DNA of 64,000 nucleotides from positions 1 to 64,000 of the forward strand of contig CACHFP010000004.1 in NCBI GenBank assembly GCA_902579115.1, read 5' to 3'. The position numbers were made by a program, and so were the translations under genes. The DNA is from an uncultured Pelagibacteraceae bacterium (GTDB lineage Bacteria; Pseudomonadota; Alphaproteobacteria; Pelagibacterales; Pelagibacteraceae). Positions 47,955-56,784 of the stretch are shown in pieces. How positions within the stretch are numbered: the first letter of the stretch is position 1; every line of letters begins with the position of its first letter. The notes below the pieces were generated by a model that was not told the origin of the DNA, did not search any database, and was given only the letters and a program-made list of their open reading frames with translations.

Positions 47955-48611
47955 ATGAAACCAAAAAGTTTTGAAACTTTTATACCTGGACCAGCTGGAC
48001 GACTTGAAGCTAAATATTATAAGAACCCAAAATTTGGCTCTCCAGTTGCTATAGTTTTACATCCACATCCTCAATATGGAGGAACGATGAATAATAGAAT
48101 AGTTCAATTGATGTATAATATTTTTTTGGAAAATGGTTTTTCTGTTATTAAAGTAAATTTTAGGGGAGTTGGCAAAAGTGATGGGGTTTTTGATAATGGT
48201 CAAGGAGAGTTATCAGATGCCGCTGCAGCTTTGGATTGGATTGAGAGACAAAATTTAGACTATAGTCAATGTTGGGTTTCGGGTTTTTCTTTTGGTTCTT
48301 TAATTTGTATGCAGCTAATTATGAGAAGACCCGAAGTAAATAATTTCATTGCTGTCTCACCGCAGCCTAATGTTTACGATTTTTCTTTTTTGGCACCATG
48401 TCCTACTTCTGGACAAGTGATATACAGTGAAAACGACGAACTTGTCTCAAAAGAGAGTATTAGTGAATTGGATGAGAGGATCAAAAGCCAGAAAGGCGTA
48501 GAAGTAATTTTTTCAAAAATTAAAAACTCAAATCATTTTTTTAAAAATAAAGAACAGGAATTAAAAAATGAAATTGAGAAATATCTTAAAGAAAAAACTG
48601 CTCTTATTTAA
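47955..48611 (+). CDS. Alpha/beta hydrolase
   Basis: A 218-residue alpha/beta-fold hydrolase of the COG2945 type. Features are the oxyanion region VLHPHPQYGGTMNN, the nucleophile elbow GFSFGS with the Ser, a likely acid residue in IYSENDELV, and the catalytic His in IKNSNHFFK. No signal peptide is seen, so it is probably a cytoplasmic esterase or thioesterase; the substrate is unknown. It is divergent from iscR-suf across 130 nt, and its stop overlaps the anmK stop by 4 bp. Confidence 0.85.
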   Translation: MKPKSFETFIPGPAGRLEAKYYKNPKFGSPVAIVLHPHPQYGGTMNNRIVQLMYNIFLENGFSVIKVNFRGVGKSDGVFDNGQGELSDAAAALDWIERQNLDYSQCWVSGFSFGSLICMQLIMRRPEVNNFIAVSPQPNVYDFSFLAPCPTSGQVIYSENDELVSKESISELDERIKSQKGVEVIFSKIKNSNHFFKNKEQELKNEIEKYLKEKTALI

Positions 48612-49726
48612 ATTACTATTTCACCTCCTGTAATAGGTTTTTGGCAATTAGTAGTATTAGGAAAAGTTATTGGGAGTTTTTTAAAAGATCTTATGGCAAG
48701 GTAAGCAAAAGCTTGGGACTCTATAAAGTCTCCGTCTAATCCATAGTTATCTATTAAATCAATTTTAATTTTTTTGGGAAGATTTTTTATAATCGCATTT
48801 ACTAATGTTTTATTTTTTCTACCTCCTCCACAAATCAAAATTCTCTCTACACTTATGTTTTTTTTTGATAAAAATTTTGATATAGACTCACCAATAATAC
48901 TAGCTGTAAATTCTGTTAATGTTGCTGCGCCATCCTCAAGGGATAAACCTCTTGAAAAGGAAATATCAAAGTCATTTGTATCTAGAGAATGACTATTTTT
49001 AAACTGTCTATTAGAATAAAGTTCTTGAGCTTGTTCAAAAATTATCTCGTTCTTTTTACCGCCAGAAGCTATTAATCCATTAGAGTCAAATTTTTTATCA
49101 GAATTTTTCCTTATCCAAGTATCAATTAAACAATTACCAGGTCCAATATCCCTACTGTAAAGTTCTTCAGTCCCTTTAAATTTTGAAACCAAAGTAATAT
49201 TTGAAATTCCCCCAATATTAAGAATACAAACTGGTAATTTTATTTTTTTTTCACTTACAATTAATTGGTGAAATAGGGGGGTTAAAGGCGCTCCTTCACC
49301 ACCGTTTTCAATATCTTTTTTTCTAAAATTATATACTATCTTTTTTTTTGTTAGTTGATTTAACAATTTTCCATCACCTAATTGTTTTGTAATTTTCTCT
49401 CTTGAATTATGATAAATCGTTTGTCCATGAAAACCTATTAGGATATCTTTGCTATCAACTTTAAGATCTTTTATGACTTTTGCGTGAAACAAAGTTATTT
49501 TTCTTTCCAAATCTTTTAACTCTACACGAAACTTTTTTAAATCGTTTATCTGCAAAATATTTTCTTTTAATAAATGAATTTGGCTATAGGTGTTAGAATC
49601 ATATTCAAAAAATTTGTCTTTGATTACCTCAAATTTATCTATACCATCGGAATTTATAATAGAAGCATCAACACCATCGCCAGATGTTCCGCTCATTAAG
49701 CCTAAAGATGTATAATTTATTTGCAT
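48608..49726 (-). CDS. anmK: Anhydro-N-acetylmuramic acid kinase
   Basis: Phosphorylates 1,6-anhydro-MurNAc to MurNAc-6-P in peptidoglycan recycling. It has 372 residues of the ASKHA fold: the N-terminal SLGLMSGTSGDGVDASII (phosphate motif), IGFHGQTIYH, LNIGGISNITLV, RDIGPGNCLIDTW and ICGGGRKN. It is divergent from tyrS across 54 nt. A complete recycling route would also need MurQ and an anhydro-muropeptide import system, neither visible here. Confidence 0.93.
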   Translation of the reverse strand: MQINYTSLGLMSGTSGDGVDASIINSDGIDKFEVIKDKFFEYDSNTYSQIHLLKENILQINDLKKFRVELKDLERKITLFHAKVIKDLKVDSKDILIGFHGQTIYHNSREKITKQLGDGKLLNQLTKKKIVYNFRKKDIENGGEGAPLTPLFHQLIVSEKKIKLPVCILNIGGISNITLVSKFKGTEELYSRDIGPGNCLIDTWIRKNSDKKFDSNGLIASGGKKNEIIFEQAQELYSNRQFKNSHSLDTNDFDISFSRGLSLEDGAATLTEFTASIIGESISKFLSKKNISVERILICGGGRKNKTLVNAIIKNLPKKIKIDLIDNYGLDGDFIESQAFAYLAIRSFKKLPITFPNTTNCQKPITGGEIVI

Positions 49727-49780
49727 ATTTTTATTTATTTATAACAATTTTTGTATAATAGTGTTTTAAAAAATTGTTCT

Positions 49781-51019
49781 ATGAAAAACAAATTTTTACA
49801 AGAAATGCAATCGCGAGGGTATCTAAATCAATGTACAGATATAGATAAACTTGATCAAATATGTCAAAAAAAGTCAATCTCTGGGTATATTGGTTTTGAT
49901 TGCACAGCAAGTAGTCTTCATGTCGGTAGTTTACTTCAAATAATGATTTTAAAACTAATGCAAAAGCATGGTCACAGACCAATTATTTTATTAGGTGGAG
50001 GCACTACATTAATCGGAGATCCATCTGGAAAGGATTCTACAAGAAAATTACTGGATCAAAAAGATATTAAAAAAAATATTAAGAGTATAAAAAAAGTTTT
50101 TAATATAATTTTAAATACTAAGAATAAAAAAACAAAACCAATATTTGTAGATAATGCTAGGTGGCTCACAAAACTTAAGTATATAGATTTTTTGAGAAAA
50201 ATAGGTAGTAATTTTACAATCAACAAGATGCTCACATTTGATAGTGTGAAATTAAGATTAGAAAGAGAACAATCGTTAAGCTATATGGAATTTAATTACA
50301 TGATTTTACAGTCATATGATTTTTATCAATTATTTAAAAAAAATAATTGTGTTTTGCAAATTGGTGGGTCTGACCAGTGGGGAAATATAGTGAATGGTGT
50401 AGAATTAATAAGAAAAATTTTGAGAAAAGATTCTTACGGCCTAACATCGCCTCTAATTACTTTGGCATCAGGTGCAAAAATGGGCAAAACTGAAAAAGGT
50501 GCAGTTTGGTTAAATGAAAATTTGTTTAGCTCATATGAATACTGGCAATTTTGGAGAAATACAGATGACAGAGATGTTAAAAAATTTTTATATTTTTTTA
50601 CTGAGATCGAACCAGGTAATATTGATGAAATTTGTAGTAAAGAAAAAGATATAAATAAACTCAAAATATTATTAGCTAATGAAGCTACAAAAATTTTACA
50701 TGGTGAAAACGCTTCTAAAATTGCAGAAAAAACAGCTAAGGAAACTTTTGAAAAAAAGGGTCTGGGATTGGATCTTCCAGAGATAAAAGTCAAACCTGAT
50801 GATGTTAAAAAGGGAATAAAACTTTTAGATTTTTTATCAGATAACAATATCATGTCCTCTAAAAATGAAGCAAGAAGAGCAATAGCGAATAATGGATTAA
50901 AGATAAATAATAATTTGATTAATGATGAAAAAAAAATTATCTACCCAGCTGATTTTAGAGAAGGAGTTTTGAAGATTTCGCACGGTAAAAAAAAACATTA
51001 CCAAGTCAAAATTTTTTAG
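49781..51019 (+). CDS. tyrS: Tyrosyl-tRNA synthetase
   Basis: Class I synthetase for Tyr. The start is the ATG at 49781 (MKNKFLQEMQSRGYL); a TTG 10 codons upstream is open but lies in the promoter region. It has 412 residues. The HIGH-like motif is ASSLHVGSLLQ, the tyrosine pocket is around SYDFYQLF, GGSDQWGNI is the family signature, and the KMSKS-like motif is KMGKTEKGAVW. The C-terminal S4-like RNA-binding domain occupies about 345-412. It overlaps the convergent AsmA-like gene by 4 bp. Confidence 0.96.
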   Translation: MKNKFLQEMQSRGYLNQCTDIDKLDQICQKKSISGYIGFDCTASSLHVGSLLQIMILKLMQKHGHRPIILLGGGTTLIGDPSGKDSTRKLLDQKDIKKNIKSIKKVFNIILNTKNKKTKPIFVDNARWLTKLKYIDFLRKIGSNFTINKMLTFDSVKLRLEREQSLSYMEFNYMILQSYDFYQLFKKNNCVLQIGGSDQWGNIVNGVELIRKILRKDSYGLTSPLITLASGAKMGKTEKGAVWLNENLFSSYEYWQFWRNTDDRDVKKFLYFFTEIEPGNIDEICSKEKDINKLKILLANEATKILHGENASKIAEKTAKETFEKKGLGLDLPEIKVKPDDVKKGIKLLDFLSDNNIMSSKNEARRAIANNGLKINNNLINDEKKIIYPADFREGVLKISHGKKKHYQVKIF

Positions 51020-53196
51020 TTTCTTTTCTTATCAACTATTTTTTGAATAAACCTTGGCGTTATCGTCCTAATTGGATTAATAGTTGTTTTAATTTTTCCC
51101 GGTGGCCCTTTCATTTTAAAACTTATGCCAAACAACCCCTCACCTACCTCTTTTGGAATAACTATATCACCAATCACTGGAATTTTTGAGATCATCTTGT
51201 TTAAAGTTTTAGCTGGAACTAATGTGCCTCTTAAACTAGTTACCTTTAAATCCTGATAACCTTCCATTAAAACAGAAATACTTGGTCCGAGTGCTAAAAT
51301 TTCATTTAATTTAAGTGTGTCCTTTTTTTTTTCCATTTTTATTTCCAAAACATCAAAAGTTAAACCTTCACCTTCTGCTAAATCTGCTAAACCACCCAAG
51401 TCGGCTAGGGAGAGTAGTTTTACCATACCTGGCGCATTAATTACTTTAAAATTTTCTATTTTTAGTTTTGAACTAGTAACTTGATTATCAATTATTGAGG
51501 TAAATAAAAGTTTACCTCCAGTAAGACCTTTAAAAAAACTGTATTCGGTTAATAATGGTTTTGTTATATCAGAATAAATCTCTAAGTATTTTTTTTTACT
51601 ATTTTTGTCTTTTTTCATACTTATATCTAAAAAATTATTTCCCCCAAAATCCCCTTTGGAAGATATTTTTGTAAATTTCCCATTTTCAATTTTTCCAATT
51701 AATTTAAAATTTTTAAGTTTTTCTGATAGAGGTGCAACTATATTTGTAAGATCAATTTCAATTTCTTTATTTATTTCTGAAAAAAAGTTATTTTTTGTTT
51801 GACTATTTAAAATTTTAGGTAAATTGGATGCATCAAATTGAGTTCCTTTAATTAAAATTTTGTCTTTTTGAATAATTGAAAAATTATTATTTTCAATGTT
51901 ATCTTTAAACGTTTTAATTGAAATCTTTTTAAAAGAATTTAGATTGTTATTACTAAATTTAACGTCACTTAAAAAAATTTGATTTTTACCCTCAATAAAA
52001 CTGATCTCATTAAATCTTAAATTGTCTAGTTTTTTATCCAAATTTACTGAAATATTAGCAATAGACCCTTTACTTTTTTTGTAATTAATTAAATCTAATT
52101 GAATAGTTTTTTCGTAGTCAAAATTTAATTTAAGTTTTAAGGTATTATTTAAAAATTTGTTTTCTAATTCAAAAGGTAACGATATTCCTTGATTAGAAAC
52201 GTATTTACCAGAAATAGTTGTTTTATTATCTTTTGAACTAAAATTAGTTTCAAATATTGAATTCATTATCGATAAGTGATTAACTTTATCAATTAAAAGA
52301 CTATTCTCTAGAAGGTTATCAAAGTTAAGAAAGGCACTAGAAATTTTTCCATTACCTTTGTAATCATAATTTTTTACTTTATATGTTTTGTCAAAGATAA
52401 TAGAAAAATTATTGTTAATTTCTGCATCTAAATTTGAAATCATTTTTAGATATTTATTTTTTTTTTGTAAATTAGAAAATTTTTCATTTTCTTGATTGCT
52501 CTTTTTAATAATAGATTTAAAATTACACTCTAATGATATTTCTGGTGATATTTTTGCTACTATATCTCCATCTTCTATTTTTAGAGGGCCTGCATCACCA
52601 AAAAAATTTTTTATTAATACATCGGTTTTATCGGCAAAGTAACTAAAATTAGAATTGTCTAAATTAAAATCATTTGAAATCTTAGCTTTTAAATTAGAAA
52701 CACTACCCTTTGCTATAAAATTATCAATTAAATTTTCCTCATTTAAATAAATTTCAAGTACTGTATTTAATTTTCCTGCCAAAATTTTATTTTTAATGAA
52801 ACTTCTAAAATTTGACGGTTTAAGTGTAACGGATAATTTCTTTAATTGTTCAACATCAAATTCACCCAAAACTAAATTTATTTTTTCTATTTGAGGAGTT
52901 GATTTAAATATTGAGAGAAAATCAATATAAACTTTAATGCTTTTTGCTGGAACTTTTACATTACGATATTCAATATTGGGATTATTAGTGCCTAAAAATA
53001 AACTAATTTCTTTAATGTCAAGTTTAAAATTTATTGTGTTTATGTTTAACTTGATATTATAGTTTGAACGATTAATTTTTTCACTTATTAAATTATTAAA
53101 TTTTTTTGTTTCGATGCCAGTAGTAGATAAAATAATAATCAACGAAATAAGAATAATAAGAAAAAATAAAATAAATAAATTTAGAAATTTTTTCAT
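51016..53196 (-). CDS. AsmA/YhdP-like large envelope protein
   Basis: A 726-residue protein with an N-terminal signal anchor (NLFILFFLIILISLIIILS) and a long beta-rich, Asn/Lys-rich periplasmic region with repeating strands. The C-terminal 200 residues carry an AsmA-like C-terminal domain, recognizable by INAPGMVKLLSLADLGGLADLAEGEGL (in two parts) and IPVIGDIVIPKEVGEGLFGISFKMKGP. Proteins of this type (AsmA, YhdP, TamB and the DUF3971 group) are linked to moving phospholipids between the membranes. The position beside tyrS and next to prfB agrees with alphaproteobacterial order. It is shorter than E. coli YhdP (about 1270 residues). The substrate is inferred only from the family. Confidence 0.8.
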   Translation of the reverse strand: MKKFLNLFILFFLIILISLIIILSTTGIETKKFNNLISEKINRSNYNIKLNINTINFKLDIKEISLFLGTNNPNIEYRNVKVPAKSIKVYIDFLSIFKSTPQIEKINLVLGEFDVEQLKKLSVTLKPSNFRSFIKNKILAGKLNTVLEIYLNEENLIDNFIAKGSVSNLKAKISNDFNLDNSNFSYFADKTDVLIKNFFGDAGPLKIEDGDIVAKISPEISLECNFKSIIKKSNQENEKFSNLQKKNKYLKMISNLDAEINNNFSIIFDKTYKVKNYDYKGNGKISSAFLNFDNLLENSLLIDKVNHLSIMNSIFETNFSSKDNKTTISGKYVSNQGISLPFELENKFLNNTLKLKLNFDYEKTIQLDLINYKKSKGSIANISVNLDKKLDNLRFNEISFIEGKNQIFLSDVKFSNNNLNSFKKISIKTFKDNIENNNFSIIQKDKILIKGTQFDASNLPKILNSQTKNNFFSEINKEIEIDLTNIVAPLSEKLKNFKLIGKIENGKFTKISSKGDFGGNNFLDISMKKDKNSKKKYLEIYSDITKPLLTEYSFFKGLTGGKLLFTSIIDNQVTSSKLKIENFKVINAPGMVKLLSLADLGGLADLAEGEGLTFDVLEIKMEKKKDTLKLNEILALGPSISVLMEGYQDLKVTSLRGTLVPAKTLNKMISKIPVIGDIVIPKEVGEGLFGISFKMKGPPGKIKTTINPIRTITPRFIQKIVDKKRN

Positions 53197-54285
53197 TACC
53201 TATTTTTAATTCCTTCCTCAATAAATTGATCTATATTTCCATCTAAAACGCTTGATGGATTTGTATTTTCAACTTTATTTCTTAAATCTTTTACAAGTTG
53301 ATATGGTTGTAAAACATAAGACCTGATCTGATGGCCCCAGCCTATATCTGTTTTATTATCAATTTCCTTTTGATTTTTTTCCTCTCTTTTTTGTATTTCA
53401 AATTCGTATAATCTAGCTTTAAGCATTCTATAACATGTTTCTTTATTCTTATGTTGAGATCTTTCATTTTGACATTGAACGACAATTTTTGATGGAAGAT
53501 GTGTAATTCTTACTGCACTATCAGTAGTATTTACATGTTGGCCGCCTGCTCCGCTAGATCTATATGTGTCAATTCTTAAATCTTTCTCCTCAATTTTTAT
53601 ATCTATTTCGTCATCAATTGCTGGATAAACCCAAACACTTGCGAAGCTTGTGTGACGTCTTGCTCCACTGTCAAAAGGGGAAATTCTTACAAGTCTGTGA
53701 ACACCAGATTCTGCTCTCATCAATCCATATAAATATTCTCCATTTACTTTAATTGTAGAAGATTTTATACCAGCTTCTTCACCTCTATGTTCGCTAATAA
53801 TTTCATATTTAAAATTTTTTTTATCGAACCATTTCATATACATTCTGCGTAACATGTCGGCCCAATCTTGGCTCTCTGTGCCTCCTGCGCCAGCATGTAT
53901 TTCTAAATAAATATCAAAATCATCGTTTTCCCCAGATAAAAAACAATTAATCTCTACTTTTTTAATTTCCTTAATCGTGTCGTCTAATTTGATATTGCAA
54001 TCGCTAATAATTTCATCATTTTTTTCTTTAAAAGCTAAAAAATGAAGATCTTTTAAATTATTAATTTCATTAAAATATTTTCTAAATAAACTGAGAATAT
54101 CCTCATATTTTTTTTTGAGTTTAACAGTTTTTTTTGCTAAATCTTTATTTTTCCAAAAATCTTCTTTTAATAAAGTTTTTTCTAGATCTGATAGTTTTGA
54201 CTCAACTTTATTTTTATCAAAGGTACCCCCTGATATTTTTAAGAATTTTTTCTACTTGGGATATTTTGTTTTCAAAATTTTGCAT
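53196..54285 (-). CDS. prfB: Peptide chain release factor 2, programmed +1 frameshift
   Basis: Release factor for UGA and UAA. The gene is read in two frames. ATG at 54285 opens 22 codons ending in an in-frame TGA at 54219-54217; shifting +1 at CTT-T continues from 54218 without a stop to 53196, which I checked by translating the whole joined frame. The protein has about 362 residues, the usual RF2 length, with IHAGAGGTESQDWADML, the UGA-reading SPF motif in RISPFDSG, and GGQ in SSGAGGQHVNTTDSAV. Autoregulation by RF2 level is established for this site type. The shorter open reading frame starting at 53855 is only the C-terminal half. The ATG overlaps the mrcA stop by 1 bp. Confidence 0.96.
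54217..54231 (-). promoter_or_regulatory. RF2 programmed +1 frameshift signal
   Basis: AGGGGGTACCTTTGA on the minus strand: an internal Shine-Dalgarno AGGGGG, three bases, the slippery CTT, then the TGA stop. The spacing is the same as in E. coli prfB (AGGGGGTATCTTTGAC); here TAC replaces TAT and the base after the stop is T rather than C. The ribosome would shift at CTT|T into GAT. Confidence 0.95.
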
Positions 54286-56642
54286 TAGTAAAATTGTCTA
54301 AATTTAATAAGAGTATCATGATCATTAATTGAAATTAAATTATTATTATTAATATTGTTAATATCTTTTATTTTAAGAGCCTCAATAATCGTATTCTTGT
54401 CTCCTGCTGATGACTTCAAACCAGTATCATAATTAAGTGAAGTTAGATAAATATTGGAAGGTATCTTAAAATCATTAAAATCTTCTTTAAAAAGTGCATT
54501 TTCTACAAAATTTTTGAATACAGGAAGAGCTGCCTTAGATCCAGTTTCAAACTTTCCGAGCGATTTAGGATTATCAAAACCAATGTAAACACCTATCACC
54601 AATTTTGAGGAAAAGCCAATAAACCACGCGTCATAATTTTCATTAGTCGTTCCAGTTTTTCCAGCTAAAGGTACTTGAAGATTTCTAAGTTTTTTAGCAG
54701 TCCCTCTTTTTACCGCACCACTTAAAATCGAAGTCATTTGATACGCGGTTTCCTCACTAAATATTTGATCATTAGTATTTTCTATTTTAGGTAAATCGAT
54801 TTTTTTCTCCACAAATTTATCACATCCAAAACATTTTCTATTTTCAATTTTAAATATAGTTTTTCCCCTTCTATCTTGAATCCTAGATATTAAATTTGGT
54901 TCAATTTTTTTTCCTCCATTTACAAAAGATCCATAAGCAGCAGTTAAATTAATCAAAGTAGTTTCTGCAGCTCCAAGTGAAACTGACAGTAGTTCCGGAA
55001 TTTCGTCATAAATATCTAATTTTTTTGATAAATCTAAAATAGTGTTTAAACCTAATATTTTTGCTATTCTTATTGTCATTAAATTTCTGGAGTACTCAAT
55101 ACCTTTTCTTAAAGTTGAGGGACCATAAAATTTTTTACCATAATTTTCTGGTTTCCAGTTTTTAAGACCCAATCCTTGTCTCTCTACGAAAGGAGCGTCT
55201 AAAATTATAGAGTTAGGGGAGAAGCCATTTTCTAATGCTGCAGCATAAACAATGGGCTTAAAAGCGGAGCCTGGTTGTCTCATAGCCTGAGTAACTCTAT
55301 TAAACTCACTTGATTTAAAATTAAATCCTCCTACTAATGCTTTAATATCACCCGTAAAAGCATCTAACACTACAATACCTCCGTTTACCTTAGGATATTG
55401 CTTTATCTTCCAATCGTTTTTAATTTTTTTAACAAAAATTATATCACCAATTTTAAATTTATCAGTAATCGTCTTTTTTTTTGAAATTGTCCATTTAATA
55501 TTTTCTAGTTTTAAAAAACCTATAGTCGGTTTTTTTTCATTAATTATTATGAATTTAATTTCTGAATTATTTAATTCAGTTACTTCTGCAAAATGCCAGT
55601 TTAATGTTGGGTCTAATTTATATTTGTCAATTTCTTTTTTCCAATTTGCGTTTTTCAATTTATTTGTAATCGGTCCTCTCCATCCGTGTCTTTTGTCGTA
55701 ATCTTCAATACCCTTCCTTAAAGATTTAATTGCTTGAATTTGATAATTAATATTTAAAGGAGTTCTTATACTCAACCCTTGAGAATATAATTTTTCAAAA
55801 CCATATTTTTCATTGACTGCTCTTCTAACTTCTTCAGTATAAGAATTTGCTTCATTTACAATTTCAATTTTTCTCTTTTTGAGACTAATCTTGGAGTTTT
55901 TGAATTCAATATATTGTTTTTTTGAAATAAAATTATTTTCTTCTAGATTTTTTAAAACTAAATCTCTTCTAAATTTTCCTACTTCTGGATATCTGTAGGG
56001 ATTATATTTACTTGGTGCTTTTGGTAAGGCGGCTAATAATGCTGCATCAGGATAATTCAATTCTTTAATTGATTTATCAAAGTATTCTAAGCTTGCAGCA
56101 GCTATCCCATAAGTTCCTTGGCCCAAATAAATTTGATTCAAATATAATTCAAGTATCCTTTCTTTATCGTAAGCTCGCTCAATTCTAAAAGCTAAAATAG
56201 CCTCTTTAATCTTTCTTTTCATTGAAACTTCATTTGTAAGAAGAAAATTTTTTGCCACCTGCTGGGTAATTGTTGAGGCGCCTTCTAATCTTTTATTTTG
56301 AGCAATATTTTTTACATTATTAATCACTGCACGCAAAATACCTTTGGCATCAACACCGGGATGTTTAAAAAAATTTTTGTCCTCAGCAGATAGAAAAGAA
56401 TTTATTACAACTTCTGGGATAGACTCGTAGGGAACGAATAGTCTTTTTTGTAAAGCATATTCAGCTATAAGTTTACCATTGTCTGAATATACCCTACTTG
56501 ATATCGGTGGCTGATAATTTGAAAGCTTTTTATAATCGGGCAAACCTATTGAAAAATACCATAATGTTGAAAACAAAAAAAACAGAATTATCGCAAAAAA
56601 TATAATTAAAAATTTTACTGAAAAGTTAAGAAATTTAAACAT
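54285..56642 (-). CDS. mrcA: Penicillin-binding protein 1A (bifunctional transglycosylase/transpeptidase)
   Basis: Class A PBP that polymerizes and crosslinks peptidoglycan. It has 785 residues. An N-terminal anchor is followed by a GT51 transglycosylase domain with AEDKNFFKHPGVD and GASTITQQVAKNFLL. A middle OB-like domain is at about 300-400. The transpeptidase domain has SxxK in RQPGSAFKPIVYA, SxN as SRN, and KTGTT. The product of uppS (lipid carrier) feeds its substrate lipid II. The stop is shared by 1 bp with the prfB start; the promoter would be in the 142-nt gap to rne. Confidence 0.96.
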   Translation of the reverse strand: MFKFLNFSVKFLIIFFAIILFFLFSTLWYFSIGLPDYKKLSNYQPPISSRVYSDNGKLIAEYALQKRLFVPYESIPEVVINSFLSAEDKNFFKHPGVDAKGILRAVINNVKNIAQNKRLEGASTITQQVAKNFLLTNEVSMKRKIKEAILAFRIERAYDKERILELYLNQIYLGQGTYGIAAASLEYFDKSIKELNYPDAALLAALPKAPSKYNPYRYPEVGKFRRDLVLKNLEENNFISKKQYIEFKNSKISLKKRKIEIVNEANSYTEEVRRAVNEKYGFEKLYSQGLSIRTPLNINYQIQAIKSLRKGIEDYDKRHGWRGPITNKLKNANWKKEIDKYKLDPTLNWHFAEVTELNNSEIKFIIINEKKPTIGFLKLENIKWTISKKKTITDKFKIGDIIFVKKIKNDWKIKQYPKVNGGIVVLDAFTGDIKALVGGFNFKSSEFNRVTQAMRQPGSAFKPIVYAAALENGFSPNSIILDAPFVERQGLGLKNWKPENYGKKFYGPSTLRKGIEYSRNLMTIRIAKILGLNTILDLSKKLDIYDEIPELLSVSLGAAETTLINLTAAYGSFVNGGKKIEPNLISRIQDRRGKTIFKIENRKCFGCDKFVEKKIDLPKIENTNDQIFSEETAYQMTSILSGAVKRGTAKKLRNLQVPLAGKTGTTNENYDAWFIGFSSKLVIGVYIGFDNPKSLGKFETGSKAALPVFKNFVENALFKEDFNDFKIPSNIYLTSLNYDTGLKSSAGDKNTIIEALKIKDINNINNNNLISINDHDTLIKFRQFY

Positions 56643-56784
56643 AAAACTTAATAATAATAATAAATTTGACTTTCTTAGGGCACTAAGTGAAATTAAGTGT
56701 AATTATACACAAAATCGTATAAAATAATAATATGACAAATTTAAAATTAACCGATTTCAAAAAAATTAAAGGAATTCAATTAAA
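56643..56784. promoter_or_regulatory. Divergent mrcA/rne promoter region with palindromes
   Basis: This 142-nt gap lies between divergent mrcA and rne. It contains CACT-A-AGTG (56681-56689) and GTGTA-ATTA-TACAC (56697-56710), followed on the plus strand by TATAAA near 56719, a plausible -10 for rne. RNase E is known to control its own mRNA through its 5' leader in enterobacteria; whether that holds here is unknown. No clear -35 is seen. Confidence 0.35.

Noticed and set aside
50434..50853. 139-codon minus-strand open frame within tyrS
   Set aside because: Antisense to a conserved synthetase, with a Phe/Ser-rich composition typical of the complement of Lys/Glu-rich coding DNA.
53196..53855. 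Short protein resembling only the C-terminal half of RF2, or a prfH-like pseudogene
   Set aside because: The upstream frame, joined by the +1 frameshift, restores a full-length RF2, so the gene is intact.
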